Shown here piece by piece: positions 53,674 to 64,000 of a stretch of DNA of 64,000 bases. The notes under the pieces were generated by a model, which saw nothing but the letters and a program-made list of their open reading frames with translations, was not told the origin of the DNA and did no database searches. Location of the stretch: positions 16,747,911 through 16,811,910 of the forward strand of contig OZ025256.1 of NCBI GenBank assembly GCA_964019135.1. Reading direction: 5' to 3'. The translations under genes were made by a program, and so were the position numbers. This DNA is from Arenicola marina (taxonomy: Eukaryota; Annelida; Polychaeta; Arenicolidae). Within the stretch, counting starts at the first letter, position 1. Each line of letters begins with the position of its first letter.

Positions 53674-56147
53674 CCCCGGGGGCCGCACGCCACACTGGTG
53701 TATCAAACCCCCGGGGGCCGCACGCCACACTGGTGTATCAAACCCCCGGGGCCCGCACGTCACACTGGTGTATCAAACCCCCGGGGGCCGCACGCCACAC
53801 TGGTGTATCAAACCCCCGGGGGCCGCACGCCACACTGGTGTATCAAACCCCCGGACCCGCACGCCACACTGGTGTATCAAACCCCCGGGGCCCGCACGCC
53901 ACACTGGTGTATCAAACCCGCGGGACCCGCACGTCACACTGGTGTATCAAACCCCCGGGGGCCGCACGTCACACTGGTGTATCAAACCCCCGGGGGCCGC
54001 ACGTCACACTGGTGTATCAAACCCCCGGGGCCCGCACGCCACACTGGTGTATCAAACCCCCGGGGGCCGCACGCCACACTGGTGTATCAAACCCCCGGGG
54101 GCCGCACGCCACACTGGTGTATCAAACACCCGGACCCGCACGTCACACTGGTGTAGCAAACCCCCGGGGCCCGCACGCCACACTGGTGTATCAAACCCCC
54201 GAGGCCGCACGCCACACTGGTGTATCAAACCCCCGGACCCGCACGTCACACTGGTGTATCAAACCCCCGGGGCCCGCACGCCACACTGGTGTAGCAAACC
54301 CCCGGGGCCCGCACGCCACACTGGTGTATCAAACCCCCGGGGCCCGCACGCCACACTGGTGTATCAAACGTCCGGGGCCCGCACGCCACACTGGTGTATC
54401 AAACACCCGGGGCCCGCACGCCACACTGGTGTATCAAACCCCCGAGGCCGCACGCCACACTGGTGTATCAAACCCGCGGGGGCCGCACGTCACACTGGTG
54501 TATCAAACACCCGGGGGCCGCACGCCACACTGGTGTATCAAACCCCCGGGGGCCGCACGCCACACTGGTGTATCAAACCCGCGGGGGCCGCACGCCACAC
54601 TGGTGTATCAAACCCGCGGGGGCCGCACGTCACACTGGTGTATCAAACCCCCGGGGCCCGCACGTCACACTGGTGTATCAAACACCCGGGGCCCGCACGC
54701 CACACTGGTGTATCAAACCCACAGGGGCCGCACGCCACACTGGTGTATCAAACCCGCGGGGGCCGCACGTCACACTGGTGTATCAAACACCCGGGGGCCG
54801 CACGCCACACTGGTGTATCAAACCCCCGGGGGCCGCACGCCACACTGGTGTATCAAACACCCGGGGGCCGCACGCCACACTGGTGTATCAAACCCCCGGG
54901 GGCCGCACGCCACACTGGTGTATCAAACCCGCGGGGGCCGCACGTCACACTGGTGTATCAAACACCCGGGGGCCGTACGCCACACTGGTGTATCAAACAC
55001 CCGGGGGCCGCACGCCACACTGGTGTATCAAACCCCCGGGGGCCGCACGCCACACTGGTGTATCAAACCCACGGGGGCCGCACGCCACACTGGTGTATCA
55101 AACCCCCGGGGGCCGCACGCCACACTGGTGTATCAAACCCACGGGGGCCGCACGCCACACTGGTGTATCAAACCCCCGGGGGCCGCACGCCACACTGGTG
55201 TATCAAACACCCGGGGGCCGCACGTCACACTGGTGTATCAAACCCCCGCACGTCACACTGGTGTATCAAACACCCGGGGGCCGCACGCCACACTGGTGTA
55301 TCAAACCCCCGGGGGCCGCACGCCACACTGGTGTATCAAACACCCGGGGGCCGCACGCCACACTGGTGTATCAAACCCCCGGGGGCCGCACGCCACACTG
55401 GTGTATCAAACCCGCGGGGGCCGCACGTCACACTGGTGTATCAAACACCCGGGGGCCGTACGCCACACTGGTGTATCAAACACCCGGGGGCCGCACGCCC
55501 CACTGGTGTATCAAACACCCGGGGGCCGCACGCCACACTGGTGTATCAAACACCCGGGGGCCGCACGCCACACTGGTGTATCAAACCCCCGGGGGCCGCA
55601 CGCCACACTGGTGTATCAAACCCACGGGGGCCGCACGCCACACTGGTGTATCAAACCCCCGGGGGCCGCACGCCACACTGGTGTATCAAACCCACGGGGG
55701 CCGCACGCCACACTGGTGTATCAAACCCCCGGGGGCCGCACGCCACACTGGTGTATCAAACCCCCGGGGGCCGCACGCCACACTGGTGTATCAAACCCCC
55801 GCACGTCACACTGGTGTATCAAACACCCGGGGGCCGCACGCCACACTGGTGTATCAAACCCCCGAGGCCGCACGCCACACTGGTGTATCAACCCCCCGAG
55901 GGGGGCCGCACGCCACACTGGTGTATCAAACCCGCGGGGTCCGCACGTCACACTGGTGTATCAAACACCCGGGGCCCGCACGCCACACTGGTGTATCAAA
56001 CCCCCGGGGGCCGCACGCCACACTGGTGTATCAAACACCCGGGGGCCGCACGCCACACTGGTGTATCAAACCCCCGGGGGCCGCACGCCACACTGGTGTA
56101 TCAAACACCCGGGGGCCGCACGCCACCACACTGGTGTATCAAACCCG
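53674..56147. repeat. 35-bp GC-rich satellite, about 70 tandem units
   Basis: Each unit has CCCCGGGGGCCGCACGCC followed by ACACTGGTGTATCAAAC. Units vary mainly at three sites: CGCCACA/CGTCACA, GGGGGCC/GGGCCC, and ACCCCCGG/ACACCCGG/ACCCGCGG. Some units are 33 or 25 bases. Higher-order blocks recur (for example 54900-55010 and 55380-55490), showing later block duplication. Because 35 is not divisible by three, three units make one 35-residue period and all three plus frames stay open for over 600 codons. Confidence 0.96.
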
Positions 56148-57348
56148 TGGGTGTCACAAAAAAAAAACATCACACGTATCCACCCTTGCCGCCATGGCAT
56201 GACGACCATCACCATAGCGACCAGAAACGCGCCAATCACAATTAATGCCTTCGACAAGGCGAAGCAGACGACACGTGGTTGAGTTGGAGTGCATCCTCTC
56301 CAAGTCAGGAACTCCCAGCTCTCTCTCCTCTTGACCTCCCGTCAGCGCCTACAGACGGCCATGAATTATGGCTGTTTAATGGCCTGTGACAAAGACAAAA
56401 CTAGGAACTCATCTCACGGTCACACACACACACAAGCCAAGATAAAAACCAACGGGGCTTGTGTATTATGCAACTGATCGAACATTTTAGGCTCAACAAT
56501 TCACGTGGAAATCTGGATTAGTAAGAGATTGTAGATCCTTGTGAGGCGATCCTAAAGCTCCGATAAGTGACATTGAATGCTGAAACCCACAGGCATGAGT
56601 GGCGGGGATACGGAGAGGGTACGATAGAAACAGCCGCAAATACGGTACCAAGTCAAATGTTTCGCATTCGTAATCCTCATAACAAATGCAGTCAAACTGT
56701 CTGGAATATTTGAGTTACTTACAGTACACGCTTTGTTCATACAAAACCCATGAATAGCTTTGTAAAACTGCACGGTCGGGCGTGAAATATACAAAGGTGT
56801 TTGTTATGACGATGATCGAAAGGCCATGGTGAGGCAATTCATCGTTCCATCGAGTGTTCCTCGTTAAACTATTGTCCCTTTCTTTCAAAGTATATATGGA
56901 TTACAAAGGGACACGCAGTTATCAATTTATTATCAATTATCGCATATGGGTACACGAATGCCACATAATCACAACTAATGACACTACTACTTTTAGATTT
57001 AAAACATATTCGCACGTCGATGTGTGATATTTAATAAAGTATGGCAGGACTCCCAGTGCATAATGTATCCTGGGTAACAAAAGTGAGGTTATAGTTGTTC
57101 TAATCTGCCCGGCCGGGTGTGGGGTCGAGTGGGGTGGGTTTGGGGGGGGGGGGGGGGGAAGAGGCACGCATCGAAGGATGAAATATATGGGCAGGGCCTG
57201 AGGTTGTCGCTTCCAAACCGGACGACCCGGATGGGGCGGGGGGGGGGCGATCAACCACACGAATAACCAAGTGAGCATATATGTATGAAAGGTAGGAAGA
57301 ATAATTGCGCTTGGGTTCTACTAAACACCGCTTTATGATGAACAAGAT
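56148..57348. other. No gene seen
   Basis: It includes a G-run at 57140-57160 and a smaller one at 57237-57248. Nothing coding. Confidence 0.35.
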
Positions 57349-57451
57349 CAGGGGCGGATCCAGACTTTAGGGGGGGGGGGACTTCTGCGGCTTGACCAAG
57401 GGGCCAGGTGGGGGCTTAAGCCCCCCCCCCCCCCAACTGGGTCCGCCATTG
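57349..57451. repeat. MITE-like element, 103 bp, CAGGGGCGGATCCAG ends
   Basis: Left end CAGGGGCGGATCCAG and right end CTGGGTCCGCCATTG are inverted. The centre has G-runs and C-runs that can pair. The shortest family member here. Confidence 0.75.
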
Positions 57452-59326
57452 GAGATATATTACACATGGAAATATAAAATATTTAATTGACATTGGACTG
57501 GACACAGATACTTTACGTCCCTTGGCCTTGACTCTTGACAAGTGCGACTTGCGGCCTATATCAACACAGCGTAAAGGGCCCCCGACTGCCGTTACCTCTT
57601 GAGATCGGGGTACCCACAGCGCGGGTCGAAAACGGTAAATCTCCCCCACCGACTAATATTGATCATCTTATCAATGGCTTCGATCGATCGAGTGCTAAGC
57701 GAGCGCTGAGCAGATAAGTTACCTTTAATTGCGCCGCGACCGATAAAGCTGAGCTGTTTGCGCTCTGTTCCGATTGGCTTATCTCTGATTGGAAGTAATG
57801 ACGTCACGTCGGTTTGTTTCTTAGTCGTCATGGTTACGGCTCAACAGTATGGTGGCTGAGACGGTGTAGATATCAAACACGCGAGGATTTAGTCACTCGC
57901 GTGAGCCCGAGGCTCCGTTTATGATATGATGACTATCTGTGACGCGGTATTTGAACCGTCAAAGGTAGGTAGAGATGAACCTCAAGGAGCCTGTGGAATG
58001 CTACCGTAAGTGAGTAACATAAGCTCAAATCATATCCATAGTAAAAATTAATAGCACAGTATTGTTAAATGGTAGGTTAGTAGTTATCATGTCATGCCAA
58101 ACCAGCATTATTTTACAAGACATTAAATAGTAGGGTAGTAAGTATGATGTTATGCCTAACCATCATTATTTTACAAGACAAGATACTTACTAATGACAAC
58201 ATATCGTTGTCTTAAAATGTTCGATGCATCTAGCGAAATCTTTTTATAAATGAAGTGTGTTTAATATAATGCCACGTGTTGCATGACCGAATGTGACTGT
58301 AAGTGCATCACCAGAAAAATATCTATTGCGTTTGTTTCCATGACAGTGAATTGACGGCGGATAAGCTTTAACGTCATTATGATAGATAGTCGTAGGTGAT
58401 AGTTCCTGTATTTATAATGGTTGCTTTATAGTTGCTTCCATGACATGAAGACACACATGACTGACTGTTTGTTGTGCAGTTGTTCTACTGTTTTTATGAA
58501 GAAATATGTGTTACTCTCTGTACGACTTGATATAGGCTACGGTGAATCAAGTCAAGTCAGAAACTGTTTTTTCCCACATATTTGGGCCACCTTGTAATAC
58601 ATTTCTCCTCTACGTGTTCAAACGACCTGCTTTATATTCTGTCTCACCTTTCGCCCACAGATCTGACAATCATGGAGAGCTACGGCACCGTTTTTTGGTA
58701 AACAAACGCTCCAAGTGGCGAGCAAATAGTTCTCTTTGACAAGCGTGCGGGAACGGATTCACCTGGAGCCAATGCCCCTATACCTACAACAAGGAAAGTC
58801 GTCCACGCAAACTCAATCGCTTTAATTTGGACTCCTGCTCGCCTGTGCAAACACTCCAGAGAAACAGTCGGATATCGGACACCACTTCTGTACCTGACAC
58901 ATGTGAGGGCCGGGGACTCCTGGGCACCAGCTTAATTCTGCCAGACGTTGAACTATAGTACTTAAAGTCCTATCTCAAAGGAGCCAGTCGTTTTTTGCCG
59001 TCCTGCAAGTGAAGAGTCGGCCACTTGCGAGAAATAGCGATTACGTACGTATTTAGCAGTAGAATAACCCCCCAAACAAGTACAGAAAGTATTGGTACCG
59101 TGTCCATATCGCAGCTAACTGTTTGATGGAACGCCAGGCACGCTGGCGACACCTACCGGGGAGTATTTGTGTCATTGTTTCAATCATTCTGAAACGACTG
59201 GGTCTTATTGGTTGATAATTTCAACCAATCAGAATCGCAAATTCACGCTACAAGAACCTTCGGATTTTCGTGTGTATTAGTGGATGGGGATAATACATTC
59301 ATATTAGTTAAACAATACGGCTCGAC
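57452..59326. other. No confirmed gene; tandem duplication of about 72 bp at 58062-58190
   Basis: Two copies of a block with ATTATTTTACAAGACA lie at 58105 and 58165. A CRE-like TGACGTCA is at about 57799. A minus-strand frame with a GTAACT donor (57722-57829) was not called for lack of a partner. Confidence 0.35.
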
Positions 59327-59528
59327 ATGATTGACCACCAGTTCCGGTTGGCCTGTTCGGCGTTGCTGTCCCTGTACTTCGTGGGCCTGGGTTTGTACCT
59401 GGCGGGCTTCTCCTCGGCTTACTGGCTGGACACGGAGACCTATAACGCTGGACTGTGGTCCGAGTGCTACAGGGACGCTGTCTATGACATCTGGTACTGC
59501 GGCTTCAGAGATGTGGCCGCTTATGACG
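59327..59528 (+). CDS. Second claudin-like gene, exon 1 only
   Basis: MIDHQFRLACSALLSLYFVG begins the frame, continuing LGLYLAGFSSAYWLD, then AGLW, then two Cys. It has the first membrane segment and the W-GLW-C-C loop of the gene at 48261. It ends in phase 1 at GTGAGT, the same position and phase as its paralogue. About half of the first 60 residues are identical. No exons for the other membrane segments were recognised before 60292. They may lie beyond the gypsy element, or the gene may be a fragment. Confidence 0.78.
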
Positions 59529-60291
59529 GTGAGTATGATCCATGCCTGTTCGGGTATAGACCGACCGAGGCTGTCAATCATTCATTGACGTCACTGTTGC
59601 GTTTATCCAATCATAAAGGGGAAAAAAGGTCTGCCGCGTGCGTTATGTCCGACAAACAAGTCCGACAAAAAGGCAGCATGTCACTTTCTTGTCAGTTTCA
59701 GACATGAGTCCTTTTCACTTTTATCTGACATCAGCGATGATTGTCAGTTTCATACTCACGGAAAAGGACTCAAGCCTGGGCGCTGCTTAGTGTCGGAGTG
59801 TAGAACGGTGTATTGTCAAGGCAATGAAATATAAATAGACAAATACTGGAGGATGAGTCAATCAGATTTAAGAAAGAAGTGGAAAAGACGGGTCATTATC
59901 GTAAGTACATGGATACACCACAGTATATTAAATTCTACCACCGTTGGTTTCATGTACAATTCATTATACAAATGGGAAACGTCGGCTACCAGCTTGTGAT
60001 TCGTTAATAATGTCGTTAATAGACCATTTGATCTCAAGAAAAATTTATCCATGTACTTGATTTCTCCTAGCATCCAAAATCGAACCACCTCACAACCCTT
60101 ACTAGATATCGTACATATCGAAGGCAAGAGTGTAACCACAATAATATCCTCAATTTTAATATATTCCTAGTATAAAAGAATAATGTTTAAGGAATGACAA
60201 GTTGTATATGTTTCTTTACTTGGACTGTCGTATCTACCTTGCATGATTCATTTCGTGTTTGAAACAAGTATATTCTTTATAATAAGATATA
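59529..60291. other. Presumed intron of second claudin-like gene with a dispersed repeat at 59630-59790
   Basis: The part 59630-59790 is an inverted match to 43565-43717 and 44104-44252, with GTCCGACAAACAAGTCCGAC and GCAGCATGTCACTTTCTTGT. The rest has no coding features. Confidence 0.5.
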
Positions 60292-61388
60292 TGTAACAGG
60301 GCGCCAGAAAGAAATTCTAACCACTCTGATGGGGTCGGTGCTCAGGCAAGTTTTATTCTGTAGAAAAGACAACATAACAAGATAGTTCACAAAAATGCCC
60401 AGACTATAGCCAAACATTAGTATAGATAAACCCAGTACAAGAAATGCAGACAGACGCATGAAATTGACACAGGAACAATTAGAAAACAATAAAACAAAAT
60501 ACAACGATAAACAGTATCAAAACGACATGGTCATGTCATGAATATGGCCGACAGAGCACATGGTCTAAACTTCCTCAAAAATGGTAGCTGAAGGTCAAAG
60601 CATATGGAAAGTAACCATGCAAAATACTTTAGTACCTCTAGAAGCAATATATAATTACTATAACCCCTCGAATCTAAGAGAGAACTAGCATTCAGGACCG
60701 AAATCACTAATTGACAGATAATGACATGTGCAGACACCTCTCGTCAAAGACCGCATGGCACTGTTTATAAACAAACCCAGAGTAGACAAATAGCACACGC
60801 ATATAAGCTTAATTTATCTCGCCACTACTATGCAAGAGACAATTAAAATAACGGAACATACCTGTAGAAAAGACTTCAAGACGACATGCCCCGGCGACAC
60901 GTTAGGCTGACGTAAGGTCCCGGAGGGGGTCCAAACCACCTTCACGTGAAGCAAATGAAGAGAGAGAGACCATCCGGCGTGCGACCCTATTTATACACAG
61001 TTCGAATCTTCCCGCCATGCAACAGTCATAACTCGGCCAGGTCAGCTTAGGTCAAGGAAACCCGTATGAACACTGATGAAGCATGGCCAGCGACGCGAAG
61101 TTTTTTTACTAAATATGATACAACTTGAAACATCTATGGATTACCGTAACACTGGATTACATCGAGAACTCAACCTCCCAAACCACGTGTGGACACCCAA
61201 AGACCATTCCGGATGACAAAGACACAATGAACGTGGTACAAGAAATCAGAGACAATTCAGATGAATTTCCATAGGCATAGCGTGCTTGTGACTGGCCAAG
61301 TGTGTCAAGACTCAGGTCAGTGGCAGGGTCAGTGAACTTTACACCACTCACCGCATCTGTCAAACAGGCTCTGTGACATCTGCCCCTC
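60292..61388 (-). repeat. 3' LTR of gypsy copy 2
   Basis: On the minus strand it starts TGTCACAGAGCCTG (61388) and ends GCGCCCTGTTACA (60292). At 1097 bp it is about twice the length of the copy 1 LTRs. Only its first roughly 100 and last roughly 30 bases align by eye, so the subfamily LTR differs or carries an insertion. Confidence 0.75.
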
Positions 61389-61403
61389 CCAAGATAAATT
61401 GTC
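61389..61403 (-). other. Polypurine tract of gypsy copy 2
   Basis: CTTGGGAGGGGCAGA on the minus strand directly before the LTR, identical to copy 1. Confidence 0.85.
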
Positions 61404-61701
61404 TCCTGACAATTTAAAACTATGAACACCTGACTATAAACTCAGATATACACCTGTATATGCTGAAATGCAGTATATCAACATTACCACATTTAGTCAT
61501 TATACTTATCCACGTTTCACTATTACAAGAACAATTAAAATACAATGACAATCACAATCACAATGTTCATAGCCATCAAAAAGCAACATAAAACAATCTT
61601 AAACCTAAAATTTAACATTAGGCATTAGACTCATTTACAAATCAACCAGGTGAATACTGAGTAGCAATAACATAACCAGGTACAATTTACTATCAGCCAG
61701 C

Positions 61702-64000
61702 TTACTTAATGAGTTGAGTTTCAATCAACGTCCGCAAGAGCTGTGACACCAATTCATCATTTGGTCTCTCCTTTTGAAGTTTTAAACATAATTCAATCTT
61801 ATCCAGTTGCATTAAGTGAGTGACATAAGTTTTTTGTAACTCTTTCTCTGCAATAGCTGAGATGGATAACTGACCAATAAAGTTTGGGTCTCGATACCTC
61901 TTTGGCTTACCACAGGATCTTTTAGGACGTAGTGGTTCAATGGCCTCATCCTCACTTTCATCAGAAGGATCAGGAGGGTTTACAGACTCAATACTCTCAG
62001 TAGCAGACCCCTCATGGCCAAGTGGGAGGGAAAGAGGTAGGAGGTGATTGCGATGGAGAGTACGAGTTTTCTGAACAGATCCATTTTCCTTATAAACAGT
62101 ATAAACCGGGATTTCTGGGTTAGGTTGAGTGGATACGATATACACTTCAGATTCCCACTTGTCAGCCAGTTTATGAGGACCCACGAATCCAAGGTTCTTG
62201 ACTAAAACCCTGTCTCCTACTTCGATACAGGCACCACGAACTCTTAAGTCATATTGCCGCTTATGTCGCCTCCCTGCTTGTCTAGTAGCCAACTCAGCAA
62301 GGCGATACGCCTCCGCTAACCTTTCCTGAAAAGCTGAAAGCTCTCCACAGTCATCACCAGGCAGGAGATTCAGGAAAACATCGGCAGGCAACCTTGGCTT
62401 ACGTCCAAATAAGAGAAAGTAGGGACTGTACCCAGTCGTATCATGGACAGTAGCATTGTATGCATGGACGAGGGAAGCTACATGACTCTTCCAATCCTGC
62501 TTTTGTGGTTCATCAAGACATCGTAACATTCGAAGTAGAGTAGAATTCGTTCAGTTATTCCATTACCCATGGGGTGGTAAGGTGTGGTTCTTGTCTTTAC
62601 AATCCCCAACTGTTGACACAATTGTCGAATTACATTCCCCTCAAAGTTTCGACCTTGATCAGACAAGATTCTACGAGGAAATCCGTAATGAACGAAAAAC
62701 ATTTCGAAAAGTGCCTTGGCAGTTGTTTGAGCTGATTGATTTCTCGTGGGGACAGCTTGGGCATATTTAGTGAAGTGATCGGTGATAACTAATATATTTT
62801 CATAACCACCTTTGGACGGCTCTAACTTTAAGAAATCAATACATACCAATTCCAATGGGTAGGTTGTTTCAATTGTTTTGAGAGGAGCTACCTGCGGTAG
62901 ATGAGGAGACTTGGCTCTGATACATCTATCACACTGACTCATTCTCTGGCTGAGATCACTTGCCATACCAGGCCAATAGAAACGATCCCGAAAGAGTGCC
63001 AGAGTTCTTGCCTGACCCAAATGTCCTAGATCATCATGTAGGGCTTTGAATGCTACAGGGATTTGAGAGACAGGCAGCAGGAGTTGCTTAATTTCACCAC
63101 ACTTGGTGTTTATCCTACGGTACATGATCCCATCCACACACATTAGCCTATCCCATTGAGATAGATACTTCTTTAAGCCAGAACTAACTTTCCGTCTGAC
63201 ATGCTGTGAGGGCTTATCACCCTTTAGCAGTTCCCTCAACTGACACAACATTGGATCTGCCCCTTGTTCAACTTCCCAGTCAATACTACTTGTGAGGCAC
63301 TCCCCACCAACGCCAGGCAACACTTGAGCAGACAAACACAGAGAGGAAGCAAAACCTTCATCAGATTCATCACTGGGTGGCCATAAACTATGCAGCATGT
63401 CTCTAGTGATTTCCTGGGTATACACAGACTTACTGGGTAATCGAGACAGTGCATCGGCATCAACATTTGATTTACCGGGCTTATACCGGATATCAAAATC
63501 AAAACCTGATAGTTCTGCAACCCAGCGATGGCCGGTAGCATCCAATTTTGCAGTGGTCAATAGGTAAGCTAACGGGTTGTGATCAGTATAAGCAGTAAAC
63601 CTTTGACCATACAAATAATCGTTGAAGTGCTGAGTAATTGCCCACTTGAGGGCGAGGAACTCTAACTTGTGAGCACTGTAGTTCCTCTCAGACCCTCTCA
63701 GTGTACGGCTACCATATGCAATGGGTTGAAACTTGCCATCATTGAGTTGCCCAAGGACACAACCTAATCCTTGACGACTGGCGTCAACATGCAGTATAAA
63801 TGGTTCCTGATAATTGGGGTAAGCTAGGGTAGGGGGTGTACTCAGAGCAGTCTTTAGACAGTCAAACGCAACTTGTTGAGGTTCACCCCACTCCCAGTTG
63901 ACCTCCGTCTTCTTTTTCCTTTGCTTTGACCCCAACAAAGCATAGAGAGGAGACGCAATCCTAGAGAAATCTTTCACAAATTTCCGATAAAATCCGGCAA
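61702..64000 (-). pseudogene. Pol of gypsy copy 2: RT end, RNase H, integrase
   Basis: From the right edge the frame reads the RT thumb ([15 protein letters not shown]), RNase H ([27 protein letters not shown]), and the integrase zinc region (HDDLGHLGQ...CDRC). The core follows with CIDFLK, SDQGRN and GITER. Just after GITER a 4-base deletion relative to copy 1 (near 62552) shifts the frame. The second frame continues from [13 protein letters not shown] through GRKPRLPADV and VGDRVLVKNLGFVGPHKLAD (GPY/F-type domain), ending in TQLIK and a stop at 61702. One indel therefore separates two otherwise open frames. Confidence 0.9.

Larger units (their letters stand above)
60292..64000 (-). mobile_element. 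Ty3/gypsy LTR retrotransposon, copy 2 (cut by window edge)
   Basis: On the minus strand the order is RT end, RNase H, integrase, pol tail, polypurine tract and LTR, in that direction from 64000 to 60292. It is the same family as 7378-15569 (closely similar integrase, identical polypurine tract and LTR ends). It is much better preserved: from 64000 to 61702 only one frame break is seen, a 4-base deletion near 62550. The 5' half lies outside the window. Confidence 0.93.

Noticed and set aside
53639-56282. Reading frames of 602-868 codons over the GC-rich array, in all three plus frames
   Set aside because: All three frames are open because a 35-bp unit without stops is repeated. Each frame reads the same units in rotation, so none shows coding constraint.
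57722-57829. Possible first exon on the minus strand with a GTAACT donor
   Set aside because: There is a start codon and donor, but no downstream exon or similarity; the CRE-like site lies within the frame.

Overview
The window is genomic DNA from an intron-rich animal. The recognisable genes are split by GT-AG introns with matching phases. Between them lie LTR and LINE retrotransposons, tRNA-derived SINEs, short inverted-repeat elements and many minisatellites. An astacin-EGF-CUB-MAM protease, small four-pass claudin/PMP22-like proteins, a PNMA-like Ty3/gypsy Gag and long G/C homopolymers fit a marine invertebrate, perhaps a deuterostome such as a cephalochordate. No species marker was found, so this assignment is tentative.

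Layout. (i) 1-1894, minus strand: the first three coding exons of an astacin-type secreted protease (gene 1); the rest lies off the left edge. (ii) 2.6-7.4 kb: repeats and strand-asymmetric low-complexity DNA. (iii) 7378-15569, plus strand: a decayed Ty3/gypsy element with both LTRs, inserted in an AT microsatellite and itself interrupted. (iv) 15.9-18.9 kb: a minisatellite and dispersed repeats. (v) 18.97-23.4 kb, plus strand: a broken L1-like LINE with an inserted small element inside ORF1. (vi) 23670-34327, minus strand: a second astacin gene (gene 2). Twelve consecutive exons encode pro-region, astacin catalytic domain, EGF-like, CUB, Thr-rich linker and MAM domain. Its 5' end is disturbed: a 2067-bp tandem duplication copies one pro-region exon and part of the next, an in-frame TAA lies in the pro-region exon in both copies, and no signal-peptide exon was found. 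(vii) 35069-38460: a long inverted-repeat (foldback) element and a related half element. (viii) 38.5-48.2 kb: no convincing gene; SINEs, MITE-like elements and a 558-bp tandem duplication. (ix) 48261-50950, plus strand: a complete three-exon claudin-like gene, with a 27-bp minisatellite in intron 2. (x) 53674-56147: a 35-bp satellite of about 70 units. (xi) 59327-59528, plus strand: first exon of a second claudin-like gene. (xii) 60292-64000, minus strand: a younger copy of the same gypsy family, cut by the right edge.

Gene 1 and gene 2 share introns and intronic repeats over about 1.8 kb, so they are local paralogues about 31 kb apart. The two claudin-like genes are also local paralogues. 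The large ORFs over the minisatellites (up to 868 codons) come from repeat arithmetic, not from protein selection. Exon limits were placed by hand from splice signals and phase. Limits of repeats without visible terminal repeats are approximate.
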